From positions 1 to 64,000 of the forward strand of contig CALKBO010000017.1 in assembly GCA_937989875.1 (NCBI GenBank): a DNA stretch of 64,000 nt, in the 5' to 3' direction. This DNA is from an uncultured Collinsella sp. (GTDB taxonomy: Bacteria; Actinomycetota; Coriobacteriia; Coriobacteriales; Coriobacteriaceae). Made by a program: the position numbers and the translations under genes. The notes under the pieces are model-generated. The model worked only from the letters and a program-made list of their open reading frames with translations. It searched no databases and was not told where the DNA came from. The stretch's first letter is position 1. Each line of letters opens with the position of its first letter. This document shows, one piece after another, positions 50,726-59,168 of the stretch.

Positions 50726-51766
50726 ATGTCTGAGCTCAACCCCGTCCGCATTGCCGTTATCGGCGCCGGCGCCATGGGCCGCAACCACATCCGCTTTGTC
50801 ACCGAGGAGCCCGAGGCCGAGCTCGTCGCCATCGCCGACGCCTTTGAGGGCGCCCGCGCCACGGCCGAGGCCGCCGGCGTGCCGTTTTACACCGATCCCG
50901 CTCAGATGATGGACGAGGTCAAGCCCGAGGCCGTCATTATCGCCACCCCCAACGACCTGCACCTGGGCGTTGCCCGCGAGGCCGTGAAGCGCAACATCGT
51001 GCCGCTGGTCGAAAAGCCGATCTCCAACGATCTCGAGGATGCCCAGGCCTTCGCCGCCGAGGCCGAGACCGCCGGCGTGCCCGTGCTCGTAGGTCAGCAC
51101 CGTCGCCACAACCCCTTCGTCAACAAGGCCAAGGAGATCATCGAGTCCGGCGAGCTGGGCAAGCTCACCGTGTCGAGCTTCCACTACATGATCTATAAGA
51201 ATGACGAGTACTTCGACGTCGAGTGGCGCCGTAAGAAGGGTGCCGGCCCGATCCTGGTCAACCTGGTTCACGACGTCGACCTGCTCCGCTACCTGCTGGG
51301 CGAGCCCGTTGCCGTCCAGGGTATGCAGTCCAGCGCCGCCCGCGGTTTTGAGACCGAGGACTCCGCCGTGGTCAACGTCCGTTTTGCCGATGGCGCGCTC
51401 GCAAGCATGACCATCTCCGACGCCACCGCCAGCCCCTGGAACTGGGAGGCAACCGCTCGCGAGGATCCGCAGTACCGCCCCTTCGACGCCGACGCCTACT
51501 TTATCGGCGGCACTAAGGGTGCCCTGTCGCTGCCCCGCCTGCACCAGTTCTCCTACGACGGCGCCTCCAACTGGCACAAGCCGCTGCAGATGGAGATTCC
51601 GGCCGTCGACCCGGCACTGCCGCACAAGATGCAGCTCAAGCACTTTGTGAAGGTTGTCCGCCGCGAGGTCGAGCCCGTCGTAACCCCCGCCGATAACGTC
51701 AAGACGCTCACGCTTCTCAACGCTATCAAGGAGGCCGCCGAGACCGGCCAGCTCGTCGAGCTGTAA
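50726..51766 (+). CDS. Gfo/Idh/MocA family oxidoreductase
   Basis: 346 residues. N-terminal Rossmann fold with GAGAMGRNHIRFV, the IIATPNDLHLGVA block and the catalytic Lys in VEKPIS; the C-terminal alpha/beta domain includes NLVHDVDLLRYLLGEP with the conserved His/Asp. Members oxidise or reduce sugars, inositols and sugar acids with NAD(P). With the SDR and the OFA transporter it suggests a two-dehydrogenase oxidation route for one carbohydrate-like substrate. Followed by a terminator. Confidence 0.92.
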   Translation: MSELNPVRIAVIGAGAMGRNHIRFVTEEPEAELVAIADAFEGARATAEAAGVPFYTDPAQMMDEVKPEAVIIATPNDLHLGVAREAVKRNIVPLVEKPISNDLEDAQAFAAEAETAGVPVLVGQHRRHNPFVNKAKEIIESGELGKLTVSSFHYMIYKNDEYFDVEWRRKKGAGPILVNLVHDVDLLRYLLGEPVAVQGMQSSAARGFETEDSAVVNVRFADGALASMTISDATASPWNWEATAREDPQYRPFDADAYFIGGTKGALSLPRLHQFSYDGASNWHKPLQMEIPAVDPALPHKMQLKHFVKVVRREVEPVVTPADNVKTLTLLNAIKEAAETGQLVEL

Positions 51767-51840
51767 TGCCTTAAGAGCGACCGCGGCAGAAATCCCATGC
51801 CGAGCCCCTTCGGTCCGCCACCAACAAGCCCCTCTTCTTT

Positions 51841-51875
51841 GCCCCGCGTGCAGCCTCCTGCCCGCGGGGCCTTTT
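51841..51875 (+). terminator. Terminator of the SDR-MFS-Gfo/Idh operon
   Basis: GCCCCGCG pairs with CGCGGGGC around 14 bases, followed by CTTTT. Confidence 0.75.
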
Positions 51876-51935
51876 GCTACCTTGCCGACGATTTTTCAGA
51901 AGCGGGGGCTATTTTGCACCTCGGCTTGATCCGTT

Positions 51936-52096
51936 CGCCACGAAACGCGCCTATCTACTACGTTTAACCGATCGCCCTTAACCATGCCAAATTTCGCGAA
52001 ATAAAAACCGCAGGTAGACGGCTTGCGTATTCTCGGAAAACCGGGGGATGGTCGACCCATACGGTTCAAACGTAGTAGATAGGCTGTTTCGTGGCG
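51936..52096. mobile_element. MITE-like 161-bp inverted-repeat element upstream of tex
   Basis: Terminal arms pair as CGCCACGAAAC, GCCTATCTACTACGTTT and AACCG on the left (51936-51970) with their complements on the right (52062-52096). That is 33 paired bases interrupted only by small bulges. The 91-bp interior has TTTCGCGAAA and other short palindromes and no ORF. No clear target-site duplication is seen. Nonautonomous element or long structured RNA are both possible. Confidence 0.65.
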
Positions 52097-52177
52097 CGGC
52101 CCCAAAACAGCCTTTTGGGACGGGTGGTATCCTTGGTAGCCCTGTGTTGCAAACGCACCTTAAACGCAAGGAGTCCC

Positions 52178-54325
52178 ATGGATCTTATCGCCCAGCTCGC
52201 CCGCGAGCTCAACCTTAAGGCCGCCAACATCGAGGCGGCCGTCAAGCTCATCGACGAGGGCAACACCATCCCCTTTATCTCGCGCTACCGCAAAGAAGCC
52301 ACGGGCGGCATGGACGACGTCGCCCTGCGCGCCCTCGACGAGCGCCTGTCTTACCTGCGCAATCTTGAGCAGCGCAAAGAGGACGTCATCCTGCTCATCG
52401 ACGCCCAGGGCAAACTCACGCCCGAGCTCGAGCAGCAGATTCGCGAGGCCACGCAGCTCCAGCGTGTCGAGGACCTCTACAAGCCCTACCGCAAAAAGCG
52501 CATGACTCGCGCGCAGAAGGCCCGCGAGGCAGGCCTGGAGCCGCTTGCCAACATGATTATCATGCAGGCCTCGGCCAAGGGCAGCGCGCTCGATGCCGCC
52601 GCGGCCTACGTCAACGAGGACGCCGGCTTCGACACGCCCGAAAAGGCGCTCGCCGGGGCGGCGGACATCGTGGCCGAGACGGTGGCCGAGGACCCCGAGA
52701 ACGTCGCCGACCTGCGCGCCTTTACGCAAAACACCGCCGACATCGTCGTCGAGGCCACCGACCCCGCCGAGAAGACCCCCTACGAGCCCTACTACAGCTA
52801 TGATGAGCCGCTGCGCCGTATACCCAACCACCGCGTGCTGGCTATCGACCGCGGTGAGCGCGAGGGCAAGCTCCGCGTGCGCGTGAACGTCGACGGTGCT
52901 GCCGCCACGGCACGCCTCGGCAGCCGTTGGCCCCGCCGTCAGGGCGTCTTCGCGCCCATCTTCGATGCCGCCATCGCCGACGGTTACAAGCGCCTCATGG
53001 CCCCCTCGCTGGAGCGCGAAGCCCGCGCCAAACTCACCGTTCGCGCTCAGACCGAGGCCATCAATGTCTTTGCCAAGAATCTCGAGGGCCTGCTCTCGGC
53101 GCGCCCCGTGCGCGGCGCCCGCGTGCTCGCGCTCGATCCGGGCTACCGCACCGGCTGCAAGGTCGCCGTCATGGACGAGACCGGCAAGCTGCTCGACCAC
53201 GGCGTGGTCTACCCCACCAAGCCGCGCCACGACGTCGCCGGCACCAAGCGCGAGCTCGCCCGCCTCGTCAAAAAGGACAGCGTCAACACCATCGTCATCG
53301 GCAACGGCACCGCCAGCCGCGAGACCGAGGAAGTCGTCTCGGAGTTCATCGCCGAGCAGGCGCCTGGGCTGCGATACACCATCGTCAACGAGGCCGGCGC
53401 GTCGGTGTACTCCGCCTCCGAGCTCGCCAGCCAGGAATATCCCGACCTGGACGTCACCGTGCGTGGCGCCATGAGCCTGGGCCGTCGCCTGCAGGACCCG
53501 TTGGCAGAGCTCGTCAAGATTCCGCCCCAGTCTATCGGCGTGGGCCAGTACCAGCACGACCTTGACCAGGCCGAGCTCTCGCGCACTCTGGGCCACGTGG
53601 TGGAGGACGTCGTCAACCGCGTGGGCGTCGACGTGAATACCGCGAGCGCAAGCCTGCTGGGATACGTATCGGGCATCACGCCGAGCGTGGCCAAAAACAT
53701 CGTGGCCTACCGCGAGGAAAACGGTGCCTTTACCGATCGCCGCCAGCTTAAGAAGGTCCCCAAACTAGGACCCAAGGCATACCTCAACGCCGCGGGCTTC
53801 CTGCGCATCAGCGGCGGCAAGAACCCGCTCGACGCGACGAGCGTCCACCCCGAGAGCTACGAGGTGGCCACGTCCGTCCTGGAACGCGCCGGCGTTAAAG
53901 CCAGCGAGCTCAGCCGCGGCGGCGTGCCCGACATCGAGCGCCGCCTGGGCAGCATCTCGGCGCTGGCAAGCGACCTGAACTGCGGCACCCTCACGCTCAT
54001 CGACATCGTCAACGAGCTCAAGAAGCCCGGCCGCGACCCGCGCGACGACGCACCCGAGGTGGTCTTTAGCCGCTCAGCGCTTTCCATCGACGACCTGGAA
54101 CCCGGCATGGAGCTCAAGGGCACGGTGCGCAACGTCGTCGACTTTGGCGCCTTCGTCGACGTGGGCGTGCACCAGGACGGCCTCGTGCACATCTCCAAAC
54201 TGGCCAACCGCTTTGTCAAGCACCCCAGCGACGTGGTGCGCGTCGGTGACACGGTCAAGGTGTGGGTCGAAAAGGTCGATCGCGACCGCAAGAAGATCTC
54301 GCTCACCATGGTGCAGGGCAAGTAA
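52178..54325 (+). CDS. Tex-family RNA-binding transcription accessory protein
   Basis: 715 residues. N-terminal helical region (NTIPFISRYRKEATGGMDDV, QRVEDLYKPYRKKRMTRAQK), a YqgF/RNase H-like domain (VLALDPGYRTGCKVAVMDET), helix-hairpin-helix motifs (VNTASASLLGYVSGITPSVA, then KVPKLGPKAYLNAAGFL) and a C-terminal S1 domain (GMELKGTVRNVVDFGAFVDV, HQDGLVHISKLANRFV). Cytoplasmic, nucleic-acid binding, affects transcription and stress fitness in other bacteria. Start at 52178 after AAGGAG; an upstream ATG at 52091 lies inside the MITE-like element. It stands alone between two long inverted repeats. Confidence 0.95.
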   Translation: MDLIAQLARELNLKAANIEAAVKLIDEGNTIPFISRYRKEATGGMDDVALRALDERLSYLRNLEQRKEDVILLIDAQGKLTPELEQQIREATQLQRVEDLYKPYRKKRMTRAQKAREAGLEPLANMIIMQASAKGSALDAAAAYVNEDAGFDTPEKALAGAADIVAETVAEDPENVADLRAFTQNTADIVVEATDPAEKTPYEPYYSYDEPLRRIPNHRVLAIDRGEREGKLRVRVNVDGAAATARLGSRWPRRQGVFAPIFDAAIADGYKRLMAPSLEREARAKLTVRAQTEAINVFAKNLEGLLSARPVRGARVLALDPGYRTGCKVAVMDETGKLLDHGVVYPTKPRHDVAGTKRELARLVKKDSVNTIVIGNGTASRETEEVVSEFIAEQAPGLRYTIVNEAGASVYSASELASQEYPDLDVTVRGAMSLGRRLQDPLAELVKIPPQSIGVGQYQHDLDQAELSRTLGHVVEDVVNRVGVDVNTASASLLGYVSGITPSVAKNIVAYREENGAFTDRRQLKKVPKLGPKAYLNAAGFLRISGGKNPLDATSVHPESYEVATSVLERAGVKASELSRGGVPDIERRLGSISALASDLNCGTLTLIDIVNELKKPGRDPRDDAPEVVFSRSALSIDDLEPGMELKGTVRNVVDFGAFVDVGVHQDGLVHISKLANRFVKHPSDVVRVGDTVKVWVEKVDRDRKKISLTMVQGK

Positions 54326-54334
54326 ACCGCCAAA

Positions 54335-54550
54335 GCAAAGGTACCCCCTGTAGCGATGTGCAAAATCGCGAGTATTCTGCAAATTCCACCGTTCCGGGTG
54401 CCCCTCAGAGACGAAAAAGCAAAAAACAGCCCCCGTTTTAGCGTCGTCAGAGCCAAAACGGGGGCCGTTCCATGCTTCGGTTAACTGATAAAGACCTTTA
54501 CGTTGCTGAATACTCTCGATTTTGCACGGCGCAGGCGGGGGTACCTTTGC
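54335..54550. mobile_element. MITE-like 216-bp inverted-repeat element downstream of tex
   Basis: Outer arms GCAAAGGTACCCCC (54335-54348) and its complement (54537-54550) pair perfectly. Inner arms GTGCAAAATCGCGAGTATT (54358-54376) and 54509-54527 pair with one mismatch. The 9-base gaps between them are the same length on both sides. The interior contains a separate hairpin that is a minus-strand terminator. No ORF. Confidence 0.6.
54419..54465 (-). terminator. Minus-strand terminator inside the inverted-repeat element
   Basis: On the minus strand GCCCCCGTTTT pairs with AAAACGGGGGC and is followed by TG and T runs (A7 on the plus strand at 54420-54426). It would stop transcripts coming from the transaldolase-like gene. 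Confidence 0.75.
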
Positions 54551-54553
54551 CCA

Positions 54554-54598
54554 CGGCAGGATATGGAAGCCAAGCGCCAATTTGCTGGCAAGCTCGTG
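54554..54598 (-). pseudogene. Remnant of a second transaldolase-like gene (C-terminal codons)
   Basis: Read on the minus strand this encodes HELASKLALGFHILP without a stop. The intact neighbour ends AKDIAALGFHILP. The bases GGCAGGATATGGAA are identical in both. This looks like the tail of a lost duplicate, with the rest replaced by hairpins. Short, so moderate confidence. Confidence 0.5.
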
Positions 54599-54604
54599 TC
54601 GGCA

Positions 54605-54676
54605 GCCCCGGCCTTTCCTTTGCCTAGCGCGATCCTCGCGAAGCGCGTGAGCGATAGGGAAAGGAAAGGCCGGGGC
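54605..54676. repeat. Long hairpin downstream of the transaldolase-like gene
   Basis: GCCCCGGCCTTTCCTTT (54605-54621) pairs perfectly with 54660-54676. The loop contains further GCGC-rich self-complementarity (CTCGCGAAGCGCGTGAG). No T tract. It lies 30 bp past the gene's stop. Confidence 0.7.
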
Positions 54677-54706
54677 GAACAGCCCACGGTACAGTCGGCG
54701 TTCGCG

Positions 54707-55411
54707 CTACGGCAGGATATGGAAACCCAAAGCGGCGATATCCTTGGCAAAACCGCGCACGGTATCGAGCGAGACCTCGTACGGGTCGCGACCAATGTTC
54801 TTGCGCTTGGCCAGGATGCTGTTGGGCACCGTAATGATCTGGCAACCGCAGGCCTCGGCCTGGTAAATGTCGATGAGCTCGCGCGTGGACGCCCACAGGA
54901 CCTCGCAGTTGGGCTTTGCGGCGGCCTTCTTGACCGACTCCGTCATAAACGGAATGGGATCGACGCCGGTGTCGGCGATGCGGCCGGCAAAGAGCGAGAT
55001 GATGGACGGCGTCTCGGTGTCAACGGCCTCGACCATCTCATCGACCTGCGTAGGCGTAAAGATAGTAGTGACGTTGACCTTGATGCCGTCGGCGGAAAGC
55101 TTGCGGACCAGCTCGGCGGTGGACTCGCCCTTGGTAGTCACGCACGGAATCTTGACGTAGACGTTCTCGGCCCAGGTAGCGATCTCGCGGGCCTCGACCT
55201 CCATGGTCTCGACGTCGTCGGCAAAGACCTCAAACGAGACGGACACATCGGTGATGTGGGCCAGGACCTCCTTGGCAAACGCGCGGTAATCCGTCACGCC
55301 GCCCTTCTTCATAAGGGACGGGTTGGTCGTGAAACCCTGAACGTTGCCGTTCTCGTACATGTCGAGCATGCCCTCGAGGTTTGCACCGTCAGCGAACACC
55401 TTGATTGCCAT
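54707..55411 (-). CDS. Transaldolase-like fructose-6-phosphate aldolase family protein
   Basis: 234 residues in a class I aldolase barrel. The Schiff-base lysine is Lys87 in VYVKIPCVTTKG. FTTNPSLM, NVTTIFTPTQV and SLFAGRIADTGVDP are the family blocks. This short type (TalC/FSA) either transfers dihydroxyacetone or cleaves fructose 6-phosphate; sequence inspection does not separate these. The start at 55411 follows AAAGGA, about 10 bases before the ATG. Monocistronic, between the hairpin cluster and a HAD gene. Confidence 0.9.
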   Translation of the reverse strand: MAIKVFADGANLEGMLDMYENGNVQGFTTNPSLMKKGGVTDYRAFAKEVLAHITDVSVSFEVFADDVETMEVEAREIATWAENVYVKIPCVTTKGESTAELVRKLSADGIKVNVTTIFTPTQVDEMVEAVDTETPSIISLFAGRIADTGVDPIPFMTESVKKAAAKPNCEVLWASTRELIDIYQAEACGCQIITVPNSILAKRKNIGRDPYEVSLDTVRGFAKDIAALGFHILP

Positions 55412-55604
55412 CTGCCTGATTCCTTTCGCTAGCATACGGCCGATAAACTGCTAAACACTTTACCTACGTTTATCAAGGCGTGAGCTGCGGTTTTTTATCT
55501 TCTCGGCGAACGGTATAAACACCTCAGTGTTTGGATTGATAAATCGATTGAGCATGCAAAAGCAAAGAGTCGCAGTTTGGGCAAACGTCAGAACGTGGGA
55601 TTCA

Positions 55605-56432
55605 TTAGATGAGGCCGAAATGCTGCATCGCTGTGACGGTGCCGTCGTGTGCGACATCGTCGGTCACGTAGTCGGCGACCGCCTTGACCTCAGGCATGGC
55701 GTTGCCCATGGCCACGGCCGTCTCGACCGCAGCGAGCATGCCCAGGTCGTTACCCGAATCGCCGAAGCCAAAGGTGCGCGCGTTGCCGGTGCGACCCAGG
55801 TATTCCAGCGCTCGCGCCACGCCCACGCCCTTGTCGATGCCCTTGGGGCTCAGCTCGCGATTCTGACCACCGGTGTTGCACAGCTCAAACTCGCGATCGA
55901 TAAAGCCATCATCGTTGGCTACGCGAGCCAGGTCGCTCGCGACGATGCCCACCTTGCCCACGCGCAGACGGCCGTCGACGCGCATTTCCTCGGTGCTGTG
56001 CACCACAGAAGTGCCGATCAGAGACGACTGCTCAACACCCGCGGGTTCCAGGGCAAAAGTAGCCACGTTGGTCTCGAAAAAGGCCTCAATCCCTGCCGCG
56101 GCCATACGGCGTGCCAGCTCCTCGATAACGTCCTCATCAAAGCAGTCCTCGTGTACCACGCGGCCCTCGACCTCGAGCGTCGCTCCCGCCATGGCAACGA
56201 CACCCGCCGGGTTCAGCGCGCGCAGGCCATCGGCAATCAGCCACAAGGGACGACCCGTGCAGATAAATGCCTGGTGCCCCGCGTCGCGCAGACGATGAAA
56301 CGCCTCGACGACCGCCTGCGAGGGGTGAACCGCCGAAAAGTCCTTGTCGGTCATGTTGTCGGGATCGAACGACGTCAGCGTGCCGTCCACGTCAAAAAAG
56401 AGCACGGCGGAATCGGGGCACGCATCAATCAT
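55605..56432 (-). CDS. HAD-family (Cof-like) phosphatase
   Basis: 275 residues. FFDVDGTLTSF carries the nucleophile Asp, FICTGRPLWLIADGL the second motif, and GFGDSGNDLGMLAAVETAVA the metal-binding end, with a type IIB cap between. The SPKGIDKGVGVARAL segment supplies the conserved Lys. Such enzymes remove phosphate from sugars or cofactors; substrate unknown. Start at 56432 with GAAAGGAA upstream. Divergent from rlmL (75 bp). Confidence 0.9.
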   Translation of the reverse strand: MIDACPDSAVLFFDVDGTLTSFDPDNMTDKDFSAVHPSQAVVEAFHRLRDAGHQAFICTGRPLWLIADGLRALNPAGVVAMAGATLEVEGRVVHEDCFDEDVIEELARRMAAAGIEAFFETNVATFALEPAGVEQSSLIGTSVVHSTEEMRVDGRLRVGKVGIVASDLARVANDDGFIDREFELCNTGGQNRELSPKGIDKGVGVARALEYLGRTGNARTFGFGDSGNDLGMLAAVETAVAMGNAMPEVKAVADYVTDDVAHDGTVTAMQHFGLI

Positions 56433-56507
56433 ATGGGTTCCTTTCGGGGGCGAGAGTAAACGAAGTATCCATCATATAATGGAGCGACGCAACCAGAGAG
56501 GTCACCC

Positions 56508-59074
56508 ATGGAATTTTACGCAAGCTGCCCCGAGGGCTTTGAGTCCGCACTCGCCGATGAGCTTAAACGCCTCGGGCTTTCGCATGTTCGCCGGCTGAAG
56601 GGCCGCGCTACATTTGAGGGCGAGCTCGAAGAAGGCTACCGCGCCTGTCTGTGGTCGCGCCTGGCGAGCCGTGTGTTCGTGGTACTCGGGCGCTTTGAGG
56701 CGCAGGATGCCGATGAACTGTACGATAGCGTTTACGACATCGCCTGGGAGACCATCATCCGCCCCGGCGCCACCATCGCCATCACCGCCCGCGGCGTGAC
56801 CGAGCAGCTGCGCAACACGCGCTTCTCGGCCCTGCGCGCCAAAGACGCGCTGTGCGACCGTCTGGCCGAGACCACGGGCCGTCGCGCCGACGTCGATGCC
56901 GCCGACCCCGATGTTCACCTGTTGCTTTCGCTGCGTCAGCGCCGCGCGAGCATCAGCCTGGACCTTTCGGGCGACCCGCTGTTCAAGCGTCTGCCGCCCG
57001 CTGCGACTCGTGCCGGCGAGGGCGCACACGTGTTGCGCCCCGACTACGCCGCCCTGGTGCTGGCGCAGTCGGCTGGACCGCACTATGCGAGCGCGAGCTG
57101 ACGGCCGACGATTACGAAAACGAAGCCCTTCCCACGCTGATCGATGCCTCGTGCGCCGGCGGCGGTCTGCTGCTGGAGGCCGTGAACATTCTGACCGACC
57201 GCGCCCCGGGCGCCGCACGCGAGCGCTGGGGCTTTGAGGGCTGGCAGCTGCACGACGCTGTCCTGTGGGAGCAGCTGCTTGCCGAGGCGCGCGAGCGCGA
57301 GGCGGCAGCGCGCGAGCGCCAGGCGCGCATCGTGGCCGTAGACATCGACCCCGCCGCCCGCAAGACTGCCGAGCGCATGGTCAAGTGCGCCGGCTACAAG
57401 CGTTTTGTCGACTTTTGTGCCGCCAAGCCCGCCACCGTGCTGGACCATGCGGGCGCCGTCGCCGGTGCCGCCCTGGTCGCGGACACGACCGAGACCCCGC
57501 TTTCGCTCATGCACGATGCCATGACGCTCATCGGCGAGCTGCGCCGCGCCCCCGAGCTCGCTTCGGCGCCGGTCGCCGCTCTCACCCGCGACGGCTTGCT
57601 GGCCCGCGCGCTCCACGCCGAGCCCGAGCGCTCGATCGCCGTCATGCCCAATAACGAGGAGGCGGCTCTTGAGGTTTGGCCCTCACTCGACCACGCCGCT
57701 GCAGCGTTTGAGGCTGCGACCAGCGCGGATGCCGAGGCCGAGGTTGCGGATGCCAACGAAGCCAACGACGAAGCCGCCGCTTCCTCCATGCCCGAACCTG
57801 CCGCCACGCTCGACTTGGGCGACGGCAAGCCGCTGCCCGTGCTCATCCCGGAGTCCGAGCAGTTCGCCAACCGCCTGCGCAAGAATGCCCGTCTGCGCCG
57901 CAAGTGGGCCAAGCGCGAGGGCGTGAGCTGCTATCGCGTCTACGATGCCGACCTGCCCGACTACTCCGCTGCCATCGACCTGTACGAGGGTTGCCCGCAG
58001 ACGCCGGGCCGCTGGCTCGTCATCGCCGAATACGCCGCGCCCAAGACCATCGACCCCGCGCTGGCCCAGGCCCGCATGCTCGACATCTTGGCCATCGCGC
58101 CGCGCATCCTTGATGTTCCGGCCGAGCATGTGCACGCCAAGGCCCGCATGCGTTCGCGCGGCGGCTCGCAGTACGGCAAGCAGGGCGCCGGCAAGGGCGG
58201 ATCGGGCGAGCGCGCCAACATCGCGCGCCGGCGTCTGCCGCTCATCGAAGAAGGCGGGCTCACCTTTGCCGTCAACTTTGACGACTACCTGGATGTGGGC
58301 ATCTTCCTGGATCATCGCGTCACCCGCAACCTGGTGCGCGAGCACGCCAAACAGGCGCGCCGCTTCCTCAACCTGTTCGCCTACACCGGCACCGCCACCT
58401 GCTATGCGGCCGACGGCGGCGTCGAGGAAACCGTGACAGTCGACCTTTCCAACACCTACCTGGACTGGGCCGAGCGCAATATGCGCCAGAACGGCTTTGT
58501 TGGTCCGCAGCATCATTTTGTGCGCGACGACGTGCTCGCCTGGATTCGCGACCAGCGCCAGACGCGCAACCGCTGGGACCTGATCTTTGTCGACCCGCCC
58601 ACGTTCTCGAACTCGTCAAAGATGGGCCGCCGTACCTGGGATGTCCAGCGCGACCATGTTGAGCTTTTGGCCGGCGTGTCGCGCCTGCTCGCACAGGGCG
58701 GACATGCCATCTTTAGCTGCAACCTGCGCGGCTTCCGCCCCGAAACGCGCAAGCTCGCGCGTGCGGGCGTCGTGCTGGAGGACATTACGGCGCAGACCAT
58801 CCCCGAGGACTTCGCGCGCAACCAGAAGGTGCACCACTGCTATATCGTGCGCCGACTGCCCATCGAGGACGCCATGGCCGAGGTCGGCTTTAGCGCCGAG
58901 GAGATTGCCGAGCGAACCGAGGAGCTGCGCAACCCCGAGGCGCGCAAGCCTCGTGCAGCAGCGCCCGCGCCCACGCAGGCCGGCAACGGCAAATCAAACT
59001 TTGCCGGCAAACCCTCCCCTGCCGGCAAGTCCAAAAAGAAGAAGTTCTACGCCAGCAAGCCCAAGGGCAAATAA
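56508..59074 (+). pseudogene. rlmL: RlmKL-type 23S rRNA methyltransferase, interrupted by a one-base frameshift
   Basis: Two frames join into one 855-residue protein if one G is restored at about 57071 (the sequence CAGTCGGCTGG would read CAGTCGGGCTGG, giving LAQSGWTAL like LLxRSGWP in homologues). The first frame (56508-57101) encodes the THUMP-containing N terminus (MEFYASCPEGFESALADELK). The second carries the rest to 59074. The RlmK half is intact (FLNLFAYTGTATCYAADGGV, DLIFVDPPTFSNSSKMGRRT, then WDVQRDHVELL). The RlmL half lacks its NPPY motif and has DASCAGGG for DPMCGSG, so it looks inactive regardless of the frameshift. A sequencing error cannot be excluded. The C-terminal tail is Lys/Ala/Pro-rich. 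Confidence 0.85.
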
Positions 59075-59078
59075 CAAA

Positions 59079-59143
59079 GTTGCGGTGGAATACGGACTGT
59101 TTTGCCTGGAATTAGGTAAATTTAGACCGCATTTCACCGCAAC
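59079..59143. repeat. Long imperfect hairpin between convergent genes
   Basis: GTTGCGGTG (59079-59087) pairs with CACCGCAAC (59135-59143); AATACGG pairs with CCGCATT inside with one mismatch. It lies 4 bp after the rlmL stop and 25 bp before the response-regulator stop; possibly a bidirectional processing or termination structure. Confidence 0.55.
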
Positions 59144-59168
59144 TCATATTGGGATGGCGGACGCCGAC

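Noticed and set aside
49829..51643. A 604-codon minus-strand frame opposite the MFS and Gfo/Idh genes
   Set aside because: Antisense shadow in high-GC DNA without any family motif.
51936..52096. Integron attC site
   Set aside because: Arms lack the typical R/L core sites (RYYYAAC / GTTRRRY) at the expected positions and no integrase is present.
52160..53596. A 478-codon minus-strand frame inside tex
   Set aside because: Antisense to a conserved gene; composition is that of a shadow frame.
57060..57101. Programmed ribosomal frameshift in rlmL
   Set aside because: No slippery heptamer at the junction; a one-base loss in a G run explains the change more simply.
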